This document shows, piece after piece, positions 35,301-43,867 of a stretch of DNA of 64,000 nt. The translations under genes were made by a program, and so were the position numbers. Location of the stretch: the NCBI GenBank assembly GCA_016165875.1, contig JABBOT010000022.1:4800844-4864843 (forward strand), read 5' to 3'. The stretch's first letter is position 1, and the number at the start of each line of letters is the position of its first letter. Source of the stretch: Acanthopleura granulata (lineage: Eukaryota > Mollusca > Polyplacophora > Chitonida > Chitonidae). The notes below the pieces were generated by a model. The model made no database searches, was not told the DNA's origin, and worked only from the letters and a program-made list of their open reading frames with translations.

Positions 35301-38300
35301 TAGGGGCCCCACACTTATTCCACAGACAAACCACAGGCAAACAATGGGCACACCACAACTGGATCAAGTTCTAGGGGCCCCAGACTTATTCCACAGACAA
35401 ACCACAGGCAAACAATGGGCGCACCACAACTGGATCAAGTTCTAGGGGCCCCACACTTATTCCACAGACAAACCACAGGCAAACAATGGGCACACCACAA
35501 CTGGATCAAGTTCTAGGGGCCCCAGACTTATTCCACAGACAAACCACAGGCAAACAATGGGCACTCCACAACTGGATCAAGTTCTAGGGGCCCCACACTT
35601 ATTCCACAGACAAACCACAGGCAAACAATGGGCACACCACAACTGGATCAAGTTCTAGGGGCCCCACACTTATTCCACAGACAAACCACAGGCAAACAAT
35701 GGGCACACCACTACTGGATCAAGTTCTAGGGGCCCCAGACTTATTCCACAGACAAACCACAGGCAAACAATGGGCACACCACAACTGGATCAAGTTCTAG
35801 GGGCCCCACACTTATTCCACAGACAAACCACAGGCAAACAATGGGCACTCCACAACTGGATCAAGTTCTAGGGGCCCCACACTTATTCCACAGACAAACC
35901 ACAGGCAAACAATGGGCACTCCACAACTGGATCAAGTTCTAGGGGCCCCACACTTATTCCACAGACAAACCACAGGCAAACAATGGGCACACCACAACTG
36001 GATCAAGTTCTAGGGGCCCCACACTTATTCCACAGACAAACCACAGGCAAACAATGGGCACACCACTACTGGATCAAGTTCTAGGGGCCCCAGACTTATT
36101 CCACAGACAAACCACAGGCAAACAATGGGCGCACCACAACTGGATCAAGTTCTAGGGGCCCCACACTTATTCCACAGACAAACCACAGGCAAACAATGGG
36201 CGCACCACAACTGGATCAAGTTCTAGGGGCCCCACACTTATTCCACAGACAAACCACAGGCAAACAATGGGCACTCCACAACTGGATCAAGTTCTAGGGG
36301 CCCCACACTTATTCCACAGACAAACCACAGGCAAACAATGGGCACACCACAACTGGATCAAGTTCTAGGGGCCCCACACTTATTCCACAGACAAACCACA
36401 GGCAAACAATGGGCACACCACTACTGGATCAAGTTCTAGGGGCCACACTTATTCCACAGACAAACCACAGGCAAACAATGGGCACCACAACTGGATCAAG
36501 TTCTAGGGGCCCCACACTTATTCCACAGACAAACCACAGGCAAACAATGGGCGCACCACAACTGGATCAAGTTCTAGGGGCCCCACACTTATTCCACAGA
36601 CAAACCACAGGCAAACAATGGGCACACCACAACTGGATCAAGTTCTAGGGGCCCCACACTTATTCCACAGACAAACCACAGGCAAACAATGGGCACACCA
36701 CAACTGGATCAAGTTCTAGGGGCCCCACACTTATTCCACAGACAAACCACAGGCAAACAATGGGCACACCACAACTGGATCAAGTTCTAGGGGCCCCAGA
36801 CTTATTCCACAGACAAACCACAGGCAAACAATGGGTACTCCACAACTGGATCAAGTTCTAGGGGCCCCAAACTTATTCCACAGACAAACCACAGGCAAAC
36901 AATGGGCACACCACAACTGGATCAAGTTCTAGGGGCCCCACACTTATTCCACAGACAAACCACAGGCAAACAATGGGCACACCACAACTGGATCAAGTTC
37001 TAGGGGCCCCACACTTATTCCACAGACAAACCACAGGCAAACAATCAGAACACCACAAGCAGACCATTGGTCGACCACAGTCACACCATGGGCAAACTAT
37101 ACTCACACCGCAAGCCTACCCCACACACACCATGTATTCACAACAGAAAAATCATGGGCAAGCCATGGACACACCACTCATAGACTGTAGATGCCCTCAT
37201 AGGATATCTTATGAGGTTTATCTTACCATTTTCAATGCTGATAAACGTTTTGTTCTTAGACCTAGGGTCTAGAAAGGGTTGAGTTTGCTGTGAACATATC
37301 ACATCCCTCTTGTTGTTGAATGTTGATTTATGCATTATATAATCTAATCATCAAATTCTATGAAGCCACATTCAAGTAATCCAAACCCTGATATTCTGTG
37401 TATTCCCCCCCAACAAGGTGATGACAAAGGCATGTTACTGGCTACAGATGTGGCTGCCAGAGGTCTGGATATTCCCAATGTACAACATGTGATTCATTAC
37501 CAGGTACCCAGAACCACGGAGGTAAGTTGTCACACATTTCCCAGTGTACACCTGTGATCCATTACCAGGTGGCTAGAACCAGAGGTAAGTTATCACACAT
37601 CACCCAGTGTACAGCATGTGATCCATTACCAGGTGGCCAGAACCACAGAGGTAAGTTATCACACATCCTCCAGTGGACAGCATGTGATCCATTACCAGGT
37701 GGCGAGAACCACAGAGGTAAGTTATCACACGTCACCCATTGCACAGCATGTGATCCATTACCAGGTGGCCAGAACCACAGAGGTAAGTTATCACACATCC
37801 CCCAGTGTACAGCATGTGATCCATTACCAGGTGGCCAGAACCACAGAGGTAAGTTATCACACATCACCCAGTGTACAGCATGTGATCCATTACCAGGTGG
37901 CTAGAACCACAGAGGTAAGTTATCACACATCCCCCATTGTACAGCATGTGATCCATTACCAGGCGGCCAGATCTACAGATATTTATACTTTGTCTCTCGT
38001 GAAACTATTGCCATGAAGCTGATACATGGATTTGTAAGAGAAAGTCCTGTAGTTTGAGGTCAGTACTGTTTTTAGTTGTGCTTATGTCCATGAAGTCCTG
38101 TAGTTCGAGGTCAGTACTGTTTTTAGTTGTGCTTATGTCCATGAAGTCCTATAGTTGGAGGTCAGTACTGTGTTTAGTTGTCCTTATGTCCATGAAGTCC
38201 TGTAGTTGGAGGTCAGTACAGTTTTTAGTTGTCCTTATTAGTTGTTCTTATATCCATGAAGTCCTGTAGTTCGAGGTGAGTACTGTTTTTAGTTGTCCTT

Positions 38301-41300
38301 ATATCCATGAAGTCCTGTAGTTCGAGGTGGGTACTGTTTTTAGTTGTCCTTATATCCATGAAGTCCTGTAGTTCGAGGTCAGTACTGGTTGTCCTTATGT
38401 CCATGAAGTCCTGTAGTTCGAGGTCAGTACTGTTTTTAGTTGTGCTTATGTCCATGAAGTCCTATAGTTGGAGGTCAGTACTGTGTTTAGTTGTCCTTAT
38501 GTCTGTGAAGTCCTGTAGTTGGAGGTCAGTACTGTTTTTAGCTGTCCTTATATCCGTGAAGTCCTGTAGTTCGAGGTCATTACTGTTTTTAGTTGTCCTT
38601 ATATCCATGAAGTCCTGTAGTTCGAGGTCAGTACTGTTTTTAGTTGTCCTTATATCTGTGAAGTCCTGTAATTCGAGGTCAGTACTGTTTTTAGTTTTCC
38701 TTATATCCATGAAGTCCTGTAGTTCGAGGTCAGTACTGGTTGTCCTTATGTCCATGAAGTCCTGTAGTTCGAGGTCAGTACTGTTTTTAGTTGTGCTTAT
38801 GTCCATGAAGTCCTATAGTTGGAGGTCAGTACTGTGTTTAGTTGTCCTTATGTCTGTGAAGTCCTGTAGTTGGAGGTCAGTACTGTTTTTAGCTGTCCTT
38901 ATATCCGTGAAGTCCTGTAGTTCGAGGTCATTACTGTTTTTAGTTGTCCTTATATCCATGAAGTCCTGTAGTTCGAGGTCAGTACTGTTTTTAGTTGTCC
39001 TTATATCTGTGAAGTCCTGTAATTCGAGGTCAGTACTGTTTTTAGTTGTCCTTATATCCATGAAGTCCTGTAGTTCGAGGTCAGTACTGGTTGTCCTTAT
39101 ATCCATGAAGTCCTGTAGTTCGAGGTCAGTACTGTTTTTAGTTGTCCTTATATCCGTGAAGTCCTGTAGTTCGAGGTCAGTACTGTTTTTAGTTGTCCTT
39201 ATGTCCATGAAGTCCTGTAGTTCGAGGTCAGTACTGGTTGTCCTTATATCCGTGAAGTCCTGTAATTCGAGGTCAGTACTGGTTGTCCTTATATCCGTGA
39301 AGTCCTGTAATTCGAGGTCAGTACTGTTTTTAGTTGTCCTTATATCCATGAAGTCCTGTAGTTCGAGGTCAGTACTGTTTTTAGCTGTCCTTATATCCGT
39401 GAAGTCCTGTAGTTCGAGGTCAGTACTGTTTTTAGTTGTCCTTATATCCATGAAGTCCTGTAGTTCGAGGTCAGTACTGTTTTTAGTTGTCCTTATGTCC
39501 GTGAAGTCCTGTAGTTTGAGGTCAGTACTGTTTTTAGTTGTCCTTATGTCCATGAAGCAATTTTTGAATATTATATACTGCACCTATGTCCTCCAGATTT
39601 GACTGGGATTAACCAGGACAACAAATTGGTCTGACTTGCAAAGGGATCAGGATGTCAGTTGTGGAAATCTTTGGTGGTGCGGTTTTTGACAGTGGTACAT
39701 AACATAGTTAGTTATACCATAACTAAATAATTTTACTTGTATTTGTCTCTGTTGCCTGATAGAACTACGTCCACAGAAGTGGGAGGACAGCCAGGGCTTA
39801 CAAAGAGGGGCTCAGTGTCATGCTCATCGGACCAGAGGACGTGAAAAATTACAAAAAGATTATATATACCCTCAACAAAAGTAAGATTTATTACAGCTGG
39901 TTTCTTCCACATTTATTACGTATTATCATGATTGCAATAAAAGGTGTTACCTGTACCGTCATTTTTGTAATCTTCAGAACACCTGAATAACTCTTTTTGG
40001 CCAATATACATGCAGCTGTAACAGTTTCTTTTTCCTCACATGGCTAGTCCATCTAATGAACAACATATTTTGCTTTTCTGAAAAAACTGGGACAGAGATG
40101 TAATTTTATACTTTCAGCAGTACTAATATCTGTCCCCCAAATTATCTCAAAATACAGCAGTCGAAGCAAAACTTTCCATTTCTTTTTTGGAGAAGATACA
40201 GATAATTCCCTTATCCATATACTTCTTTTTATACAAAGAAATTTCATTTCTTGATATCAAAAATGTATTAAATTTTTATTGGTTGTTTCATACCAGGAGA
40301 TAGGATGCCAGAATCCATCTTTGGAAATGTAATGGGTTGTGAATAGAACTAGAACTAGTTGGTTATTTCAGGACATGTGTTTTCCTTGTTTCTGTTGTTG
40401 AAGATGAGGATTTGCCCCTGTTCCCTGTGGAGTATCAGTATTTCAATGAGTTACACCAGAGGGTTAGCCTGGCTCGACAGATCGACTCACAGGAACACAG
40501 GTATGTGCATAACTACAACTTCATGTTTTTAAGAGAATTCAAAATGATTGACAGAACAGTCTTGTAAAGGTGAAATTGTGCTTTAGAGTGGGGTTTATCA
40601 CATATTTCTTTTGGACGGAATTTACTTCTCTTTCATACAATGTAAAAAGAAAATCACCTCCAGTTTCATGGAATTTTACGCCAACTAATCACCCTTGCTT
40701 TACATACTGTAATACAAGATGGTGATAACTTGGTGATAAGTGGGTGATATTCTCGGTGGTTTACCCTGCTTCTCTGGCTTATCTTTGATCAGGTTTGCCA
40801 AGCTGAAGCATCAGAACAACTGGTTCCAGAAAGCTGCGCAGGAAGTGGACGTGGAACTGGATGAAGAGTTGCTGTATCCTTTGATATTCTCTATTTGCTA
40901 ATGTTAGATTGAGTGTAACATGAAAAAACTATCAAATAAGTAAAATAAAGCCATGACACCAGACAGTAGGCTCAAACAGCTATAGAGCTGGCACTCTGCC
41001 ATTGGCGTGCCATTGACCATGTGGTGTGTTTGACTCCAGTTCTTGCTGCTTTCACTGCTGCTTTAAGTTAGGAGGTTTGTCAGGTACCTGGCAAAGGGCA
41101 GTGGTTTCCTCCACCCATAAACCCGATAATCATGAAATAAGTGAAAAAGTCCTAATTATGGTGACATCCAGCATTAAGGTGGGAGGAAACCATGTAGGAC
41201 GGGGAGGAAACCCACAGCCATCCGCAGGTTTTAAATATTATGGCAATCAGATAAATACATTTAAATGCAAAATTTTTTGAATTTGAGTTTGGAATCTGAA

Positions 41301-43074
41301 GATCTGGATTATGATACCAGGAATATTGATGTGTTATCTTGACATGATGAGTGAGGCAACTTATGGAATAGAAAGATAAGTCTTTCTACAAATTGATCTC
41401 CGTAGGAAAATAAAGTATTGCAGATAATATGAATAATGAAAAGCAATACTTCTCTTTAGCATTCAACCAGACTTGCAATTGTTGCATTTGAATACCCTGA
41501 TTTAACCATACCACATTGGACACTTAACATTTTAGGAGAAAGGAAAGGCCTAAGCTAAATATGAAAATTAACAGAAATGAAAATGATGTCTTAACCGTGA
41601 CCCAGTTTGAATGACCTTGGTGATCAGAAACAGCAGACAGCTCTGAAAGCGAAACTGAAAGCAATGAAGGATGAGCTGAACTATGTACTGAAGCAACCCG
41701 TGTCATCATACAGCTTCTCTGGCAAATACCCCACACGGACAGGAAAACTGGAGCTACCCAAACGACCAGGTAACTAGCAAGTATGTCGGCAGCTCCTAAA
41801 GTTGCAATTTAAGGATTTCAGGATGTGAGGGTTTTTTTTCAAATATCAAACTTTATTTACAATTCTGTTTGTTCCACGAAGAGCAATGTTGACCTTTATT
41901 TCACACCTTATTTCATGTTACTTGAACAAAATTTGTGAATGAGTAGAATATTGAACAGGTAAGTGTGAATGTCATGATTATGTTTCTTGTGAAAGGTGTA
42001 AAGTTGTGATGAACCGCATGGTTTGTATCGCGGGAGCCCTCTTTCATCTGTCATTCAGACATTATGTGTGACGTTGAGTGGGCTTGAGCAAGTCGAGTTA
42101 GGTCAGATAGTGTCAGTTTGACTTGACGTCCAAAGCCCCACCTGGTCAGGTAGCTTTGAGCCTCTGTCCCAGATTCACATCCAGTCATGGCAAATGAGGT
42201 TGTCAGGAGACATGTCGTGTAACTGAAGAAGTCGCCCATCATCGGCTTGATGTCTTGTTCTCAAGATAACTGAGCAGCCTCTTACCAGTGATGTTGGGAG
42301 TTCAAATCCAGTTGTCACTAGTTTTGTCCTTTAAGTTAGGAGACTAGTGAGATATATGCCAAAGGGTGCTGTTTTTTTTTCGATTACTGCAAGTTGAATC
42401 CTTCCACAACTTATGAATAGCCTAGCCACTGGCCGCTGTACATGTGAAAAATTCTTGAGTCTGACTTTTAACACAAAAGGTAGAAAACAGCTTTGTGAGG
42501 GACAGCTTAGTGCATGTTTATTGGTATGTTACGTATAATGAGTGGGTGTGTGAGTTACCAACCGGTGTCTTGTGTGAGTTACCAACCAGTGTTTTGTGTG
42601 AGTTACCAAGGAGTGTCTTGTATGAGTTACCAACCAGTGTTTTGTGTGAGTTACCAACGAGTGTCTTGTGTGACTTACCAACCAGTGTCTTGTGTGAGTT
42701 ACCAACGAGTGTCTTGTATGAGTTACCAACCAGTGTCTTGTGTGAGTTACCAACCAGTGTCTTGTGTGAGTTACCAACCAGTGTCTTGTGTGAGTTACCA
42801 ACCAGTGTCTTGTGTGAGTTACCAACAAGTGTCTTGTGTGAGTTACCAACGAGTGTCTTTTATGAGTTACCAACGAGTGTCTTGTATGAGTTACCAACCA
42901 GTGTCTTGTATGAATTACCAACCAGTGTCTTGTGTGGTTTGTTTAGATACAACAGAAGGCGCCATCTCCCGTGTGAAGAAAGACCGAGCTTTTCAAACCA
43001 AAGTCCTGAAAACTAACAAAGCTAAACCCAAACAAAAACAAAAGCAATTTAGGAAAAAAAAGAAACAAAGTTGA
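23388..43074 (+). CDS. DDX24: DDX24, DEAD-box ATP-dependent RNA helicase (17 coding exons)
   Basis: Exons: 23388-23549, 24492-24873, 26768-26869, 27254-27402, 28203-28535, 29560-29739, 30491-30601, 31180-31298, 31755-31879, 32990-33108, 33814-33991, 37418-37521, 39763-39880, 40404-40500, 40793-40873, 41606-41769, 42947-43074. All junctions keep phase, giving 883 aa (human DDX24 859 aa). Helicase motifs: GFTSPMPIQ in the Q motif, AQTGSGKT (263-270, split by intron 4), PTREL (414-418), TPGR (463-466), DEAD (490-493), SAT (527-529), [10 protein letters not shown] (662-671), HRSGRTAR (692-699). Exon 2 is Lys-rich and nucleolar-signal-like; exon 5 inserts a long Glu/Asp tract between motifs I and Ia, a DDX24/Mak5 hallmark; the C-terminus is Lys/Gln-rich. 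The family acts in large-subunit ribosome assembly in the nucleolus. Introns 4, 9, 10, 11, 12 and 16 carry minisatellites and intron 15 is U12-type. Confidence 0.95.
23762..24008. repeat. Inverted repeat with perfect 45-bp arms, DDX24 intron 1
   Basis: The arms 23776-23820 and 23945-23989 are exact reverse complements (starting TATGCTACCGATACAACGTC). Weaker pairing continues outward through TAATGAATTA and partly into the 124-base spacer. No coding content is present. A recently inserted MITE or a selected RNA hairpin are both possible; perfect arms favour recency. Confidence 0.8.
25068..25399 (+). mobile_element. tRNA-derived SINE, second family, DDX24 intron 2
   Basis: The head reads CCCGGATAGCGCAGTTGGTT (A box) with GGTTCAAACC (B box) 40 or so bases on, like a tRNA. 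The remaining body continues to GAAATATTCTTGAGTAGGGC, GTTAAACAATAA and an ATTC tail. The tRNA-like part cannot form a complete modern tRNA and is followed directly by the SINE body, so I do not call a tRNA gene. Confidence 0.8.
27708..28052. repeat. 22-bp minisatellite, about 15 copies, DDX24 intron 4
   Basis: The unit is ATTGAGCAGTTTTAGGACCG plus GT, with blocks of a GGACTGAT variant and two shortened units. It ends about 150 bases before exon 5. No exon similarity is seen. Confidence 0.95.
29050..29405 (+). mobile_element. SINE-like element, DDX24 intron 5
   Basis: It has a tRNA-like head with A-box-like TGTAGTGGTTAACG and B-box GGTTCAAATCC, a body with TTGCCAAAGGTTGC and CCACCCATAAA-type sequence (here GTCACCCATAAAATT), and the tail GTGAAAAATTCTTGAAC. 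Related bodies occur at about 41000, 42300 and 63600. It is old and diverged. Confidence 0.6.
30075..30330 (+). mobile_element. Possible old SINE, DDX24 intron 6
   Basis: A tRNA-like stretch (AGTGGATAGAGCATGTGTC, then GCTGGTTCATTCC) suggests A and B boxes about 40 bases apart. The downstream body is too diverged to assign to a family. Confidence 0.35.
32000..32450. repeat. 29-bp minisatellite, about 15 copies, DDX24 intron 9
   Basis: The unit is built from GGTTCTGTTGTGTGTTGAGG followed by CAACATAGT. Copies towards the right edge are more diverged (TTCAGAGAATGTGATGG). It is followed almost at once by an unrelated 55-bp array. Confidence 0.95.
32487..32927. repeat. 55-bp minisatellite, 8 copies, DDX24 intron 9
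   Basis: The unit begins ATTGGTTGTGTGCTCGGCTG and continues TTAACACTGTTCAGTATGTA with AGAGTGAAATTGAGT. Copies differ at only a few positions. The array ends about 60 bases before exon 10. Confidence 0.95.
33075..33400 (+). repeat. 42-bp minisatellite grown from the end of DDX24 exon 10
   Basis: The first copy is the last ~36 bases of exon 10 (to 33108, encoding IHCATGEK) plus the first ~14 bases of the intron. About seven imperfect copies follow, each with ACAGAGATACACTGTGCTAC, AGGAGAAAAG and ATCAGTAACTG. The copies lack the exon's GCC AAA codons and have ATCAGTAA where the real donor is GTTGGTAG. The unit is 14 codons, so a frame reads through several copies, but the real exon 10-11 junction is in phase at 33108/33814. 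Confidence 0.9.
34288..37045. repeat. 71-bp minisatellite, about 38 copies, DDX24 intron 11
   Basis: The unit contains AACTGGATCAAGTTCTAGGG, GCCCCACACTTATTCCACAG and ACAAACCACAGGCAAACAAT plus GGGCACACCAC. Copies are mostly over 95 percent alike. A block at about 34735-35045 is shortened and degenerate, and copies at 37045-37180 fade into diverged sequence. It fills most of the 3.4-kb intron between the helicase segment ending GERFT-type (exon 11) and the motif V exon. Confidence 0.97.
37478..37985 (+). repeat. 66-bp minisatellite grown from DDX24 exon 12 end and its splice donor
   Basis: The real exon 12 ends at 37521 with HYQVPRTTE and GAG|GTAAGT. Six further copies of the exon tail plus about 23 bases of intron follow, with donor-like GAG|GTAAGT at 37584, 37650, 37716, 37782, 37848 and 37914. 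An eighth copy at about 37980 has lost the donor. Spacing is 66 bases except the first (63). The copies encode HYQVARTTE in place of HYQVPRTTE. Each also has ATTACCAG before GTGGCC, which resembles an acceptor. Confidence 0.95.
38041..39557. repeat. 51-bp minisatellite, about 30 copies, with a 351-bp higher-order repeat
   Basis: The unit is 17 codons long (AAGTCCTGTAGTTCGAGGTC, AGTACTGTTTTTAGTTGTCC, TTATATCCATG), with 45-bp variants lacking TTTTTA. Because 51 and 45 are multiples of three, very long frames run on both strands. A block of one 45-bp and six 51-bp units starting at 38361 is repeated at 38712 with nearly the same variant order. The array is in DDX24 intron 12, right after the 66-bp array. 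Confidence 0.97.
40874..41605 (+). other. U12-type (minor spliceosome) intron of DDX24
   Basis: Intron 15 begins GTATCCTTT, the exact U12 donor consensus. It ends with GTCTTAACC at 41588-41596, matching the U12 branch-site consensus, with the probable branch A about 11 bases from the terminal AG. It has no long polypyrimidine tract. Splicing at these sites joins ...DEELL to [10 protein letters not shown] in phase, and no U2-type alternative keeps the frame as neatly. Confidence 0.85.
40960..41180 (+). mobile_element. Old SINE-like element inside the U12-type intron
   Basis: The body TTTAAGTTAGGAGGTTTGTC, GCAAAGGGCAGTGG and CTCCACCCATAAA matches the elements at about 42300 and 29300. A tRNA-like head is only faint. 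Sequence after 41180 (GGTGGGAGGAAACC) resembles the body of the other SINE family, so two insertions may be nested. Confidence 0.5.
42255..42475 (+). mobile_element. SINE-like element, DDX24 intron 16
   Basis: GGGAGTTCAAATCCAG (B box) is followed by TTTAAGTTAGGAGACTAGTG, GCCAAAGGGTGCTG and the tail GTGAAAAATTCTTGAG with TTTTAACAC. It belongs to the same family as 29050 and 40960. Confidence 0.6.
42546..42934. repeat. 24-bp minisatellite, about 16 copies, ending 12 bases before DDX24 exon 17
   Basis: The unit is GAGTTACCAACCAGTGTCTT plus GTGT. Every copy therefore contains TGTGAGTTACC, with a GTGAGT donor-like hexamer. The last copy runs into the short T-rich tract GTGGTTTGTTTAG that serves as the acceptor of the final exon. 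The eight-codon unit keeps frames open on both strands, but they are not part of DDX24. Confidence 0.95.
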
Positions 43075-43107
43075 AGAACTTGGACTTGACTTGGACTGGA
43101 ATCGATA

Positions 43108-43113
43108 AATAAA
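43108..43113 (+). terminator. Polyadenylation hexamer of DDX24
   Basis: AATAAA 33 bases past the DDX24 stop codon. It implies a very short 3' UTR that ends before the SINE at 43375. Confidence 0.6.
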
Positions 43114-43374
43114 TCCCATGTAATCAAAACCACTGGAGTTTTTTCTTCTTTTAACAGTAATAGCTTACCCACAAAATTATGACCAAAAACACCGATGGCC
43201 AGTTGTAGCTGAGGCAGAGTTGAAGCATGAAGAAAACAATGAAAAACTTTCAAACACAGGTAGTCAGGTGCATGGTCAAGGCTTCCAGTTTGATTACTGA
43301 AGCAGGGCAAGAGCTTTTGTTCTAAACTGAGTCATACCATACATCATTATATTAGTGACTTACAGTAACCATAG

Positions 43375-43640
43375 GGGGCCTCCATGGCTCAGTCGGTTAG
43401 CGTGCTAACGCAATGCAATGACCGCAGCCTCCCACCAATGTGAGTTCACTGTGAGTTCAAGCCCAGCTCTTGCTGGCTTGCTCTCTGGCCGTACATGGGA
43501 AGCTCTGCCAGCAACCTGTGGATGGTCGTGGGTTTCCCCCGGGCTCTGCCCGGTTTCCTCCCACAATAATGATGGCCGCAGTCATATAAGTGAAATATTC
43601 TTGAATACAGTGTAAAACGTCAATCAAATAAATAAATACA
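43375..43640 (+). mobile_element. Full-length tRNA-derived SINE (reference copy)
   Basis: The head GGGGCCTCCATGGCTCAGTC, then GGTTAGCG (A box), is followed by GTGAGTTCAAGCCC (B box), the body TTGCTGGCTTGCTCTCTGGC and GTGGGTTTCCCCCGGGC, and the tail GTGAAATATTCTTGAATAC, GTAAAACG and (AAAT)n. It is about 265 bases long and the best-preserved member. Related copies lie at 15655, 16589, 21112, 52678 and 58016, all in the opposite orientation. Confidence 0.9.
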
Positions 43641-43867
43641 GCATCCATACAACTCAGTGTCTATTGCCCCTAATCATTAACAAATTCAACCAGTAAAGTC
43701 GAACTGCAGCTGTAGTTCGAATGCAACATTCCTAATATCCTGAAAACCAAAATGTATTGTTCAGGTAGGGGCATATATGAACTTCACAGGAATGTAAAAT
43801 AACAGGAACAGATCTGATAAAAGCTCTCTAAAACATGCACTGTGTTTATGGTGGTCGAAATTGTTGA

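Noticed and set aside
34288..37045. CRISPR array
   Set aside because: Repeats are directly adjacent with no unique spacers, and the genome is eukaryotic.
34641..37272. Frames with [18 protein letters not shown] repeats
   Set aside because: They are translations of the 71-bp minisatellite; the unit is not a multiple of three, so they break after a few units.
37527..38016. Frames encoding repeated HYQVARTTE
   Set aside because: They are copies of the DDX24 exon 12 end in the 66-bp array. Exons 12 and 13 join in phase without them, so they are not counted as coding.
38307..39602. Long plus-strand frame of 431 codons (and a 256-codon minus-strand frame) at 38-39.6 kb
   Set aside because: Both are read-throughs of a 51-bp minisatellite whose unit is a multiple of three. 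They lie inside a DDX24 intron and have no promoter, composition or family match.
42495..43074. Overlapping frames of 173 and 186 codons on the plus strand and 130 on the minus strand
   Set aside because: They come from the 24-bp array. Only the end of one (42947-43074) is real, as DDX24 exon 17.
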